Positions 44,775-57,899 of a stretch of DNA of 64,000 nt are shown one piece after another. Each line of letters begins with the position of its first letter. The first letter of the stretch is position 1. Origin of the DNA: Pseudocercospora fijiensis CIRAD86 (taxonomy: Eukaryota > Ascomycota > Dothideomycetes > Mycosphaerellales > Mycosphaerellaceae). Under the pieces are notes generated by a model, which had not been told where the DNA came from, ran no database searches, and saw nothing but the letters and a program-made list of their open reading frames with translations. Location of the stretch: NCBI RefSeq assembly GCF_000340215.1, contig NW_006921532.1, forward strand, positions 11,816,249 through 11,880,248, read 5' to 3'. Both the position numbers and the translations under genes were made by a program.

Positions 44775-47700
44775 CGCAATAGCTCTTAAAGTCCTACGCG
44801 GACTTAACGAACCTAGAACTACGAAGGTAGATATACTTAGGCGTATATTCGAACAAATCGGTAATTCTATCGAGAGTAACTCGGTTAGGGCGACTATGCT
44901 CTAGCGGTACGCTCTATAGTATAAGATCTAGGAGACTAGTGCTAATCCTTTACTCCGTATATCCTAAGCCTTCGTTCGAAGCCTCGACTAGTACGGCCTA
45001 ATCTATTACGCCGTCGTCCTTAGAACATCTATAGACGCCTCCCGCCGAGTAAGTAACCGTATTATCGAAGCCGCCTAGGGCGAAGATTAGTTTACTTAAG
45101 CCTCGGAGCTTGTCCGGCTTCCGTTTAGCGCTCTACTTTTAGTACCTAAACGCATTCTCGCCGATATTGTAGCTACTACTCGGATTAGACTTAGTCTCGA
45201 AGAAGCCTATCGCTTCTAGATATAAGGCAAACGGAAGAGGCTCGCGGAAGCCTAGAATAGTCGCGTTAATAAGAGGAAGAGCGCTCTTTACGATTTTATT
45301 ACCGGCAGTAATATTACCGCTATAAGAGACGCTTACAAACCGAAACCTAGTAAGGAACGTACGATATAGGCCTACCTACCTAACATTCCTAAAGACTATA
45401 TCGTTCTCTAAGGCTTTAAGACGGGGCGCAATTTACTAGCGCCGAAAAAACACCTATTACGCGCCTTACGTAAAAAACATCTAAGGAAACCTAGGGTTAA
45501 AGCGGGTAGTAATACACTAGTACTAGATTTATAGCTAGAAGACGATAGCGTAGAACCCGATATGCCGGCATTAGACGACGAAGGAGGGAAAGGTACTTAG
45601 GATAATCCTTTTAACGTAGACGGAGATACGGCTTCTAATTTTCTTAATATATGCGATAGATTAGAGCTCCGTTTACAATGTCGCCGGCTTAGCCGTAGAG
45701 AAGGGATAGAAGCCTACTATGCCTACTACCGCAAATAGTAGATAGACTTTACCTATGCTTTGCTACCGAATATTAGAGAGCGTCTCGCTACGTTAGGCCG
45801 GCTACCGTATATATAAACTTCAATTACTCCGTTCCTACTACGTACCGTCCCTATACCTAATATATATAAATGCCAACTATTTTACTATATAGCGAAAGAT
45901 CCACCCGTTTTCTAGCTAGTAAAGTAGTCTGTATCTTGTACCTTTTACTTAATCTTACGACCGCCTCGCTTAGAAGCCCGTAACCTATACGTATATAGCT
46001 CCCTACTATCCCGAGGCGGATTAGCTCGTAGCTACATACTATCTATTCTAACCGCCTACCCGGATTTCTAACTAGTTTACACCTACGCTATACTAAGTTA
46101 TGTTCTATACGACCTTCGCCTTATTATCTTCCTATATACTATTTATAGTAGATACGGCTTGTATAGAGATGCTATTAAGGTTTGGGTTAGACAATCCGCG
46201 CCTTAACTACTTTAGTCTATAAAGGAGGCGATAGATACACGTCCGTTAACGCGCTCTCGCGATTAATATATTATTACGATCGAGATTATTAGGGTTATAA
46301 GAACTACTCCTAATACCTAGGGACCTATATACCGGAAAGACACCGTTTCGAGGATTACTTCTATCATCTTCCTTAATATCGCATTATTAAGTACGTAACT
46401 TGCCGATACGCCGTGCCCCCTTACTATTTTTACGCTTACCTTAGCCGCTAATACCGATATACTATTCCTATTGCTATCCGTCGCCTTCTTATCGAAGAAT
46501 TTAAGCCGTTCCCCGATATTGCTATAATACCCGACTAGGTAATTTAGCCCTAGCTAACCGATAATTAAGCCCTAGAGTTCCCGCTCTACTTCGATTGTTT
46601 CCGATATACTACCGTCGACGAATAGGGCGAACAATATACGGCTATCTTTTACTCGCGTGCCTCGATATAAGAGTATTATAAAACGCGATATAAGTAGACT
46701 AATACCTAGACTTAGGGCGGCAGTAGAAAAGCCCGCCTATAAGAGATACCTAATCGCCTATAGGAGAGCAATGTCTACGTATAGCAATTCTTCTACCCTA
46801 AAGCTAGGTACGAACCCGGATAGAATCGCCTATTCTAGGTCTATCGTCGCGCTCGTATAGTGCCTATTCCCTCCTTATCGTATAACGACTAGTTTGCGTC
46901 TACCCTAATTAAAGCCTAGGCTAATATCCGGAAGAAACTAGACGAGGATCGAAATGTCGTTTACGATAGCTTAGCCTACGTATCTGCCCTCCTTTCCTAG
47001 ATTTAGCAACTCTTTATCGACCTTTACGTCGTCTTACTCTATAAAGACGAAATACAGGCCGCTATCCGCCTCTCTAAAGAAGATAATAAGCCTTATACCG
47101 TAGAAGTTATCGCTATCGCTCGCCGAGCGTTCTCTTATACGATAAGGTATTATAGCGAAAGTAGCCCCTATTTTAACCTTACTAATTCCCGTAAGCAAGC
47201 CCTCGCTAACTTTTATAATATAATATAGAAGTCCGACTATTACAAACATTTTCGCTTTCGGCGCTATAAGACCTGCTCGAGCGAATTTAAATACGCCGAC
47301 GCTATACTATATACGCTAGTATATTTTATTCGTTATATCTCCCCTAAAGTTCTATTTTTCCCTTCTATAATGTCGCCTACCGATAAACTTAACGACGACG
47401 TCGACGCCGAAGTCGCTAGTTAAGTAAGCGATAAAGTCGACGAAAAAGTCGACTATAGCCCTATCTAAGTAACGCCGACCGACGAATAGCGCGAACTCTA
47501 GAATAAACTTAGCGACCGCGTCCGAAGCGGTATTACTAAGACGGAAGAACTAGAACTATATCCTCTTATTTCCTAGTTATTACTCTCCCTATTCTAGTAC
47601 CTAATTAGTAGTCGTCGGTTCTACTCCTCGCTCCTTAGCTACCTCGCCCTTTATACGGTATAACCGTATTCGGGCGTATAGCGGGAGCCGAACGACTTTA

Positions 47701-50700
47701 ATTACTATCTCTCCGCTATTATTTAAATAGGGCAACTCCTCGTATTTAACTACTCCCGGCGTTATAACTAGGGCTTCGACCGCGACGACGAAGTTTTAGA
47801 GGCTATTAAGTATAAGATAGAGTTACTCTTTACGCGAGAGACCGCTATCCGAGAAATTGTCCGCTAGCGTAGTGCCCTCTTCGCCTTTACTAGTAACTAT
47901 ATGTCGACTAATTAGGCTATCTAGGCCGCCGACGGTAAATCCGTTTAATTTAGGGACGTCGTACTACGAGTTATAGACCTAACTATCCTACTCGAGCATT
48001 GCTATCGATAGGCGTATAAGATCCTACGGCGCGACCTCCTTTTCGGACTCCCGTATAACTCTATCCCCCTTACCGACCTTTATAACCGCCCCGAAGAAAC
48101 TACCGTCTACTTTAGCTTTCTCTAGGACAAGCGTAATACTACTATCGTTAACCTAGCTCGGACGTTCGTTATTAACGCTATCGCTAGTAATCCGGCTCTA
48201 TTATATTTATACTTAGAGGCCGGTTTAGATGCACTCTGCCTTAGCTCGGTAGTCGGCGTATATAAGCATTGCGTCTAAGAGTTCCTTTAGCTACTTAGCG
48301 TCCTTATATTTATTAGTAGCGGTTAGCCCGCCCGCGAACTCGAATTCTTCTCGGCGATATAGCGTAATACTTAGTCGGTCCGCTCTATTACTATCCGAGA
48401 TAGATACGTTATAATTTACCTAACCTATACTAAGCTCCGCTAGAAGCTAAATAACAAATAAAACGTCCGCTTCCTATTTAAGCTCGGCCGCCTACTTATC
48501 GATTACCTTATATACATTTAACTATTTCGCGAGCTCTACTAGTATTAATCTAACCCCGGGTAGGTACTTAGTCCTTTCCTCTAGTCTAAGGACAACCTCG
48601 TCTAGTCGGATAATACTATAACCCGACACCTTCGTCGATAGACCGTAGCCGCTAGTCTACCCGCCTTCGGCATTAGCGAGTAGCGTTACTTCTCCGTCGC
48701 TATCGTTAAGAAATTCTTTAGTAAGTTCGTAGGCTTCGATTAATCGGACGCGGATAACGAAGACGACGAGGTCGACGATATAGAGGCAGCTATAGCTAGG
48801 TAGCGTAACTATAGTCTCTATATCGCTAACATTTTATATGCTAACGCTAATCTATTCGCCGCGTCGTCTAACTTATAGGATAGCTTAATCTAAGGCGGGC
48901 ACCGCGCGTCTCGTATCTAGTCGAACTTCCTCTAGCTTCCTACCGCTATTACTCGCTACTAGGGGACCTAGCCGTCGCTAGGTAGCTCTATTAGCAACCT
49001 CTTAGCACTCGAGAATAGTAGTCTCGCCCCTATCTTTACCCTCGATAAAGCCCTATAGTACGCGCGCGAAATTATATAAAACCCGCGGCTATAGTAGAAG
49101 AGCGAGGGTTAAGCGACCGCTATACGATAGATCCTCTCCCTCGAGGCCCGACTACTCGTCGTCCTTAGTACTAGCGCCGGTAAGAGTCTCCTCTTTATAG
49201 TTCCTTACTATATAAAAGGTACGCGGACTACTATACTTATCCTTCCTCTAGTTACTCTACGAGTTAATATACTTATCCGACTTAAAGCCGCTAAAGTGTC
49301 CTACGTAGTATAGCAACTAGGAATAGAGTGCCCCGCTTCCCTTATCCTAGTTAGCGCTAAGGCCGCCTGCTCTACCTAATTTATTATATATATACGGCGT
49401 CTTAGGGTCTAGAACTAGCTCGATTGTATCTTCGTCGACGAGTACTATTTAACCGTAACCGCGTTACTATACTACTCTATCTTTCGCTAATTTAGCTATC
49501 TCGGGTCGATTAGTACCTAGGTCGTCTACCTAACCGCTACTCTGCTACTATTAATAGAACCTAAATTCCTATAGCGTAACGTTATCGCCTAGCCTATAAT
49601 AGTACGGCGGAGTACTAATCGCGCTAACATTATATATCGTGTTTCTTTATACTAGTAGGTATAGTTACTGCTTATAGCTATACGACTTATTAGGAAGTAA
49701 CCTAGGGCGAGTATATTCGTATCCGGCGATCGCGTCCTAGTATTCGTATATAGTCTCGACTACGCCGAGTAGCTAGCGAGGGAAATTGATTGCCCGTGCT
49801 TTACCGCTACTAGTAGAACTACTAGCGAGAAAGAATAGCTACTCGACGCCTAGCTTAATAGTACCGACAATCTATTTCTTATCGCTACTCCTACGCTCGG
49901 CGAAGGATTCGACGTACTACGTATCCGGGTTGTTGTCTACGTCGGCCTCCTACCCTTACTAACATTATTCGTATAATAGTCCGGTCGCGCTAGGCGAGAT
50001 AGAAAGCTAGTACTATCTTACCTCCTACTGCTAACCGAACTAACTATACTAGCAACGGTCGACTAGAGTAAGCTTAGCTTCGATTAATACCCTTACGTAG
50101 ATAACGTTAGCTATATATAGTAGCGCGAGAGGCAAGCTATATAGTAATATGCTCGCGTAGGTAAATGTTTACGTCTAATTATGTCTAATTACCTCGATAG
50201 TCCCTAATTCCGCTTAACGTATATATCTAACTTAGACGATAGTAACGAGCTCTACTAACGATATATATACCGACTAGTACCGCCTCTAACCTAGCCCGAA
50301 ACGCCGTAGGCTTAGGCGATCCGTCGGTAGACCGCCTATTTCTAGCGTATCTAGCAAAACGAAGCTAGTAGTATAATGCAGTTCGACCGCAACCTCGCCG
50401 TTATCTAATAACTATATACTATCTACCGCTTCGTTAATCCCCGCCTCCCTATATACTAATTCTCTTAATGCCTACGCGCTAACTTCGTAGTTGCGAAGAA
50501 GAGGTAAGCGCTCTAGACTAAGCCGATCGAGAGGTACTATACCTACTTCTACTACTATTTCCCTTTTACTATATACTAGGAATATAGTAAGCAAATACGG
50601 AGTTGTTAACGGCTAGACGTTATATAGCTAGTCGCTATCGGCGTGTTCTAGTCGCTATAGATAGGTCCTACTTAGATCCGGGATAAATTCTAGTACTAAT

Positions 50701-50753
50701 TTGAAACGCTAGAGGAATACCTCTAGTAGATAACTTAGAGCACTATATAGGAT
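44775..50753 (+). pseudogene. RecQ-type telomere-linked helicase (TLH) relic
   Basis: Long decayed frames of a large fungal protein with a RecQ-like SF2 helicase at its C-terminal end, as in telomere-linked helicases. A C2H2-like finger lies near 46592-46695, DCFRYTTVDEQGEQYTAIFY in the mutated form, with Cys and His turned to Tyr. Motif I reads VLSTSAGKSLLF (49164-49190). Motif II reads VDEYY (49434-49448), a DECH box with both Cys and His converted to Tyr. VVYLTATLLLL is motif III, and QQSGRARRD (49974-50000) is motif VI. RecQ zinc-binding-like sequence (GKCLRLIMSNYLD) follows. The 5' part (44775-46000) may be a separate upstream gene, and it is split by the hAT insertion. The 3' end runs into the assembly gap. 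Confidence 0.75.
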
Positions 50754-50853
50754 NNNNNNNNNNNNNNNNNNNNNNNNNNNNNNNNNNNNNNNNNNNNNNN
50801 NNNNNNNNNNNNNNNNNNNNNNNNNNNNNNNNNNNNNNNNNNNNNNNNNNNNN
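50754..50853. other. Assembly gap (100 N)
   Basis: Exactly 100 N, the conventional length for a gap of unknown size. The true distance is unknown, and continuity of the helicase relic across it is not shown. Confidence 0.99.
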
Positions 50854-51280
50854 CTATCGCTATCGAGCACGTTCTAGCTAGGGACGTTAAACTAGATCCG
50901 GTACCCGCTAATAACTATATAGAGTAGGAATTCTAGACGCTAACTATTTCGCCGGCCGGAAAAAAAAACAATAATATACCGGTCGTGCTATTTACTTTTC
51001 CGTCTAGCGAAATAGTCGGTACGTAGCTATATTATCGCTATATTAACTCGGCAGTTAGGCGGGAGTAATAGTCTCTAATCTACTAACGACATTATTGTAC
51101 TAGTATCCTTATTAAATTAATAACGCTATAGCGTCGCTACGCTCGTACGCTATAGTATAAGATGTCTACCGACGTTAGAAGCAGAGTATGTAACTAAACA
51201 GTTATAGCTAGTATTTACCTATATCGCTAGACTGTTTAAGTTAAATACGGATAGAGCGTAGTTAGTCGAGATCTAAAATA
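50854..51280 (+). pseudogene. Probable 3' end of the TLH relic
   Basis: The plus frame continues with AIEHVLARDVKLDPVPANNY. After that, CCGGCCGG- and CTAGCGAAA-type inverted motifs (50960-51015 and 51190-51235) resemble the family-3 palindromes. The end of the gene could not be fixed. Confidence 0.4.
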
Positions 51281-53330
51281 TAAACTATCTATAAACCGAA
51301 CTACTATTACTCGATATATTCTACTCTCTCTATCCTTACCCTAACCGCCTCCTCGTCGCCTTTCGCCTACGTCGTATATTAACCTACCGACGACAATGTA
51401 CTAATAGTATCGTCGCCCTTCGTCGGAGTATTTCCGCCTATAGACTTATTATCTCTACTACTATCTCTACGATCTGTTCCTCTAGCACCTCTATACTTAG
51501 CTACTCCTTATTTATTGTTCGCCCGTATACTACCTAGCCGGCCGATAAATCTTCCTCTACGCTCCTCCTTCCGCTTACCCCCTATTTATCGTAGCCTTCG
51601 CCTAGTCTGCCTATTCCTCCTCCGTTAACCTCTATTATACCCTTAGTTAATCTACCTATTACTCTCTCGTTAACTTCTATTATGCCCTTACCTACTATTA
51701 TATTACTACCTACCGGTACACTATCTACCTAATCGCTAGGCCTATTAACCCGCGCCTACGTCGCTAACTTATCTAGTCGCTATTCCTCTATTTCTATCCT
51801 ATAATAGTATATTTCCTATGCAAATGAAAACGCTATATATTCTACGTAATGTAACTATTTCTCCTCTGCCGAGAAGCTCGCTTAGTTATACTATAGAAGT
51901 AGTAGTAGTCGCTCGTATAACTATCGTCGTATTAATATTCTATCGTAATACTCGGCTATATTACCGGTCGCTAGCGCCGGCTCGGTATAACTCGCTAACA
52001 TTTAGTAGTCGGCTATCTCGGTAGTCTTACTCGTATCTACGCGACGGCTAGCTATAGAGAGAAGTTTTAGAATAGCGACGTGCTCGAGTAGTTTAGTAGG
52101 CGAAATCGGATAAAGGTAGGATACGGACAACCTCTAGAACCGACGTCCTCTTATATCTTTCCTCGCTATATATATTAGACTACCTACCGTATCGCTACTT
52201 TGTCTATTATTATAGCCGATCCTACCTTACGTCCTACTAGAACCGTACGTAAACTCGATTAAATTTCACTATACCGCTCGTGCCTACGCGTCCGCCTCTA
52301 CTTATCGTATACTATTTCTTTTGCAATATGCTATTCGCCTATATACTCTCTCTAGTATACTCGAATAGCGCGGTTATACCGCACCGCATTTCGATCTAGG
52401 CGTCGCATTTAAAATCCGCGTATATAAGTTAGGTTTGATTTAATGTCTCCTCGTACGTCGTCGTATATTATCTATTATAATCTCTTATATTCCCTCTAGC
52501 CCTTGCTATTACTTAGGGGTCGAGGGCTAATACTATAGCTCTCTCGCCTCGTATTTATACGTACTATCGACGGCAGCTAATAAAGTGCTACTTACCCGGG
52601 TTATTTCTTACTACCGGTATCTGCTTTATACCTATTATCCTAGCGAGTGCGCTAATACCCCGACCGATCGACGTGCTAGCTTAGTTTCTATACTATCGCA
52701 CTAACTGTAGGCCTCCTCTAGTAGTTAGGTTAGATCTCGCTAGTAGAGGACATACTCGGTTAAGTCGGATTATACCTCGTATAACTTAACGTAGATACAC
52801 TTGCTAGACAATCTACCGGTTTTTCCCTATCTCGCGACATCCGTATTAAAATACTAGAACCTATCGGTAAAGGAGTCGGCTAGATCGAGTATTATTAGAT
52901 ATAAGCTATTTATAGAGATCTTATACGTTGACCTGCTTATATATATAGCATAGTCGATACTACGCCGTAGTGCCGCTAAACATCGCTAGCTACGTATAGG
53001 AGGTAAATGCATATAGTTATAGTGCTACCCGAATTTCTATATCTAGTACTTCTATCGTACGAGACTTAGGCGTTATATAACCTAGGGCTAATCTACTAAA
53101 CGACGATTAGATACGAACCGGTTTGCTAGGCGGTAAACTATATTGTCTATATTACTTTTGCTAGCTAGCAAAATAGTTAGCACTCTCGCATTGTAATTGC
53201 GGTTATAGTAGATACGTCTACTAGCTATAGGTCGTAGTATAGCAACGCTACTAAGGCTCGAACCTTAATTGCGCTATCTATCCCTAGATATAGCTCGACT
53301 ATTATACCTCGCCGACTAGCGTTTATCGTA
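51281..53330 (+). pseudogene. Decayed plus-strand gene, unrecognised
   Basis: From about 52040 to 53130 one plus frame has stops only at likely Gln/Trp positions. It contains ADPTLRPTRTVRKLD, VGLLQQQLGQISLVEDILGQ (stops read as Q), DIRIKILEPIGKGVG and IVIVLPEFLYLVLLSYET. A probable intron at 53133-53208 carries a family-3 palindrome. It could be the C-terminal part of the helicase gene or a separate gene. No family recognised. Confidence 0.4.
53133..53208 (+). other. Probable intron with a TTTTGCTAGCTAGCAAAA palindrome
   Basis: GTAAAC at the 5' side, TTATAG at the 3' side, 76 bp. The palindrome at 53157-53174 is flanked by AGTTAGCACT, which recurs near 53970-54040. Confidence 0.45.
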
Positions 53331-54099
53331 TATCGTCTATTAGGACGTCCGGTATGCTATCTATGCCGTTATCGCAGCCTTAGCTATCTTAGTCTAGTAT
53401 ATTCTTGCTTACCTAGTAGTCTACTATTATCTAATCCGGCTATTATCGAGGCAATCCGATATATCCTTACGTTATAATACTAACGGACCCGTATACGGAC
53501 TTGTTAGGCTATATACTAGTTTATACATAGTTATTATATACGTAATAAAATACTACGATTAACTCGGTTAGTATTCGGTTCTTAAAACTATTAACTCGTA
53601 ATATCGTAGAATAGATAGCGGTTAGTTCGTCTACCCGGGATATACGTCCGAAATTATAGTATATTTTCGAACGACTACAATTCTCGAAAACTGATTTCTC
53701 CCCCGATCGATTAGATAATAACGCCCTAATCTAACGATATCTTTTATTATTCATCTACCCGAATATAAACCTACTATAACCGAGACAGTCCGAGCAAATT
53801 AGTAACCTTACCGCCGCTAAGATTTACCCTAATCGTTGCTAACCCTCGGGTCTAGCTTACTTACGTATTACGCTCTATATACTAACGGCGTTTTCTAGGG
53901 TAGGTTTTATAGGTTACCTCCTCCTACTACCGTATATTATATAGTAAATTATTGATAGTATAATGCTAACTGTTTTGCCGCCTAGCAAACTGCCGGGCTA
54001 TTGTCTATTTTCCTAGCCGGCAAAACGGTTAGTACTCTTATATAGTCGCATTTATTATCCTATAGTTTAACGGGTTAGGGAAATACGAGGCGGTCTGCA
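53331..54099. other. Spacer with family-3 inverted repeats
   Basis: Mostly unassigned decayed sequence. At 53965-54045 there are GCTAACTGTTTTGCCGCC and the opposing TAGCCGGCAAAACGGTTAG, forming a long inverted repeat between the plus gene and the minus gene. Confidence 0.45.
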
Positions 54100-55600
54100 T
54101 TGCTTAACTACTATATCTACTTAGAGACGGTAGTATATATATATCGAATGCATTACGTGTGCTATGCTTAGTGTAGGCTTATATATACTCTAGCCTATCG
54201 ATATATTATAGTTGCCCCGCCTAGAATAGATCTATCGTCTCTAGTATTTCCGAGATACCGCCCCGCGTAGCCTCGAGCTATACGGCTACTCCGATGCGTA
54301 TACTGTCTCGTATTCTCTAGCCTTCCTCCTATACTATACTTACTATTCGATTAGCGTTAGATATCCCGTCTAATAACAAAGGTATACACTCGTCGCGAAT
54401 ATAGTCGATTAAATCTTTACCCCTAAACTTAAGTTCTAGGACCTCCTTTACCTCCCTTAATGCTTTATCGAGGTTAGCTATACTATGTGCGTCTAGTAGC
54501 TTACAGTATGCCGCCTCTAGAACCGGAATTACCTTAATAGTAAGATCTACTAAATCCTATTATATAGATAGCCCTACTGCTCGGCATAGTAATCGGATGC
54601 TATTTACTATTAATAAGTAGTCTAGATACTATTTCGCCTAGTATAGGATCGCGTCGGGAAAGTACTCCTACTATACGCTCTTAATTAATGTTGTCGTCGT
54701 CGTATAGAGTATTAATAGCAGATCGTCTAGATATATATCTAGTAGTATTAACTTTATATACTACGCGGCTAGATAATACCTATTTACGGTCGGGCAGTCT
54801 ATTCGTATTACCGCTATTGTAACCGCTATCCTATCGATAACAAAGCCTACTAGACATATACGGTACCTACTACTATCCGGTTTTACGAATGTATTATCTA
54901 CGATTAACGTCCTATCGCCCTTAGTATATAGCTCTAAAAGCTCGGGATAGGCGACGACTAGGTACTTAAACCTATCCTTTACTGTCTCCGGTTGCATATA
55001 AAAGCCCGCGTATCTTAGTATATTTAGTTCTATGCCCGCGGTCGAATAGTCCGGCCGTTTGATTTTCTTTATCTCCGGTAGCTACGAGACATCCTCGATA
55101 ACCTTATCCGCTTGTTTTTTATTTAACCCCGCGTACCGATATACTAACCTAGCTACTACTTTATATACTTCTATCGAACGACCCTAGATATATATTATTA
55201 TAAACTATATCCTAATTCGCTAGTACGCCTCCCGCGTACTATACTACTCTAGGTCTACTCGGTCGCTCTCGCCGTAGTTATAACGCGTATTAGATTAGTC
55301 TATTATCTACTTGCCCGGGATCTATTTATACCTCCCCTCGGCCCCTATTATCTCTATAATCCCTCGCTATAGATACGTATCTTCTCTATCTCTATCGTCG
55401 CCGTACCGGTACGTTATACGAGTTTGTTAACCTAATATATCGATATCGTACTTGCTTTTTATAATACTAAATCCCCTCCGCTTCGCCTATCTATATATAA
55501 ACTATTCGGCCGCCTAGAATAACGGGAATTAATGCCCGTAGATCCGATCTAGTAGCCTATACGCCCCTATTAGACGCTCGCATCGCGCCCTAGTATTATC
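54100..55600 (-). pseudogene. Decayed minus-strand gene, unrecognised
   Basis: A minus-strand frame can be followed from about 55350 to 54250 with stops only at likely Gln/Trp sites, and has a long clean stretch (54761-54997). Landmarks in order: SIEVYKVVARLVYRYAGLNK, NILRYAGFYMQPETVKDRFK, YPELLELYTKGDRTLIVDNT, KALREVKEVLELKFRGKDLI. The mix is helical and charged, without an evident catalytic motif. Both ends are approximate. Confidence 0.45.
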
Positions 55601-56395
55601 TATCCTACTATCCTTACCGCGAACTTATACTAGAGCGCCGGGTAATCTTGCAATTATTAGATATCGCTAGATAGCGGCGCTCCTCTCGCGATATATCTCC
55701 CCTAATAACTTCTCTCGCCCTCTTACGCCTCCGCCTAAGCGCTAACGATCCTATTCGCGAACGGCGTATTCGATATCGAGTAGCGTAAAGTAGTCGTCGG
55801 TTATACTCTATAATAGGAACTACGATAGACTTATTATCGCTTCTAGCGCAACTGCCCGATTGTCGCGTATAACTACTATACGGTATAGACGATCTATACT
55901 ACCGTATCTAATACTTACTCGGCTAAGGGGAAACTCTATCCCCCCCTATAAACAGAATCGGCCTCGCTATTAAACTTAAAGACTAGTTATATCCCCTTCC
56001 CTTTCTATAGCGCGTAACTTATACCGCATCTATATATCTACGCTACTATCCGCCCTAATAGATATATCCTTACCTAAACTACCTATTATAGGAGATTACT
56101 ACATCCTATACGTATATCTATCTCGCGTATATAATACTCGGTCGAAGACTCGACCCTCTCTCCTACCTTTATCCTATCTCGCCCGTTTCTACGTAGTATA
56201 TCTCCTATAGCTTATCGCATATATTAACTAATAATACGGCCGGTACTATTGCGTACTATTGCGCCGACCGCCCTATACCTACTAACGCGCCCTATAATCT
56301 CGTAATTAATAATGCTAACTATTATTCTACCTAGCAAAACAGCTAGCATTGCCTTAGGCACCCGCTACCGCGCCTACGTAGCTCGATATCGCCTT
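55601..56395. other. Spacer, unassigned
   Basis: No frame stands out. A family-3 half-palindrome pair, AATGCTAACTATT and ACCTAGCAAAACAGCTAGCA, lies at 56310-56345, before the first promoter-like block. Confidence 0.35.
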
Positions 56396-56610
56396 TACGT
56401 CTACCCTTTACTTAGGCTGAGTTTAACCGTATATTAGCGTATTTCGGCGGACTTCACTTTACGGTATTAACTAAGGCGGCGAACGAAGCGCAGTCCCGAC
56501 CGTACTATATAAATTAGCTGCGTCGCCTAGGAGGACTCTTTTATACGTATATTAGTAGAGTAAACCGCTAGTCTACCGGTCTTATCCCGAGCGCTATTAA
56601 CGTACTAATA
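56396..56610 (+). promoter_or_regulatory. Promoter-like block, copy 1
   Basis: Shared with 57562-57765 and 59460-59690. Common elements in order: CTTTACTTAG.TTGAGTTTAA, GCGTATTTCGG.(A/G)GACTT, AAGGCGGCGAACGAAGCG, CCCGACC, TATATAAATT (about 56516), GCGTCGC, and TAAACCGCTAGTCTACCGGT before a gene start. Spacing is conserved, suggesting a promoter with a TATA box. Confidence 0.65.
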
Positions 56611-56639
56611 TAGGTCTCTTTTCGGCCGCTAACTCTCTC

Positions 56640-57300
56640 TACTTTACAATCTACTTCTACTACTAGCGACCTATACTCGTCTGTCTATTCCTCCGGCCGG
56701 TAAACTAGTCTATAGCCCTATATGCATATCCTGCGCTACTGTACTGCACTACGCTACGACTACCTACTAAGCTCCCTACTACGTCCGATTATCGCTATAG
56801 TAGACTATACCGATAGTGCCGCCGTCGCGCCCTTCGAGGCCGAACTCCGTCGTCTCTATATTAATAAAAACCGCTAGCTATTTTTCTACGCCTACTTAAT
56901 TAATAAAGAGATCGAACACTGCTAAGGTCGAATATTAAGCTTCTCTTAGCTCGACCTCGACGGCTATTCCGAAAAGCTCCGCTAACTCCGACTACGCAAG
57001 CTCGCGATCTTCCTAGTTAGCATCGGCTATACTAGATTTTAAAGGGACTATACTCGGTATATTTAGAGATATTAGCCTCGTATACTAGCGATAGAGCCGT
57101 AGAAGTTAAGGTCGGAATCGTCTCTATATAGCTCCGTTACGATAATTAGCATTTATTTAGTTACTCTATATAGAACTAGGCGTAGGGAAGCCTACGTATG
57201 CCCCTAGGTTACCTATTATACTATACTCTCGACGGCGGATTAATACGGACGTACGTAGTATTATAGACTATACCGTAGCTTATACTACTATAGTTCTATA
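56640..57300 (+). pseudogene. Small decayed gene after promoter block 1, unknown
   Basis: The plus frame reads IIAIVDYTDSAAVAPFEAEL, YAYLINKEIEHC, and LDLDGYSEKLR, with stops at likely Gln/Trp. Upstream of it CGGCCGGTAAACTAGTCT (56694) resembles a family-3 half-site, possibly in an intron. About 150-180 codons. Not recognised. Confidence 0.4.
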
Positions 57301-57399
57301 CTATCTAGCTCTCTATTGCTCTTATCCTTATATAATAATTCAATTTATATATCTGCTATCTTATCCTTTCCTATACTATACGTACCGATATCTCCCGTA

Positions 57400-57530
57400 A
57401 TCGTCGACTATTTTGCCGGCTAGCAAAGTCTATCGTCCCTATAGCCGCTATAGTTGCCTTATATCCTATCTAGCTATACGTGTCTACTATTGCCTCCGCC
57501 GGTAGAATAGTCGACTATGCCTTAGGTATC
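57400..57530. repeat. Family-3 inverted repeat between genes
   Basis: GACTATTTTGCCGGCTAGCA at 57408-57428 faces CCGCCGGTAGAATAGTCGAC at 57497-57517, forming a long imperfect hairpin. Confidence 0.6.
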
Positions 57531-57561
57531 TATTAGCTCGGTACGCTAGTCGTTACCCGAC

Positions 57562-57765
57562 TTTATACCCTTTACTTAGATTGAGTTTAATACTATACTA
57601 GCGTATTTCGGTAGACTTTACCTCTCGGCCTCGACTAAAGCGGCGAACGAAGCGTAATCCCGACCTCGCTATATAAATTCGCTACGTCGCTTAAAACGAC
57701 CTTTTCGTACGCGCCTTAGTAAAGTAAACCGCTAGTCTACCGGTCTTAGCCCGAGCGCCTATACC
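57562..57765 (+). promoter_or_regulatory. Promoter-like block, copy 2
   Basis: Second copy of the block at 56396, with TATATAAATT (written ATATAAATTC here, about 57670) and the same TAAACCGCTAGTCTACCGGT element 3' of it. Confidence 0.65.
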
Positions 57766-57899
57766 GCGCTAATTTATATCTCCTTCTACTCCTCGACTTC
57801 TCTTCTACCCTACTACCTACTTCTACTACCGCCTACTCTACTCGCCTAGCAACTTTTCCGCCTAGCAAATTAGTCTATAGTTATACTACTACTATATCC

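Noticed and set aside
46657..46860. 67-codon plus-strand open frame
   Set aside because: It is a shifted reading of the helicase relic; the frame in phase with the C2H2-like and RecQ motifs is different.
51818..52024. 68-codon plus-strand open frame
   Set aside because: Not in phase with the better-supported plus frame from 52040 on, and no recognisable motif.
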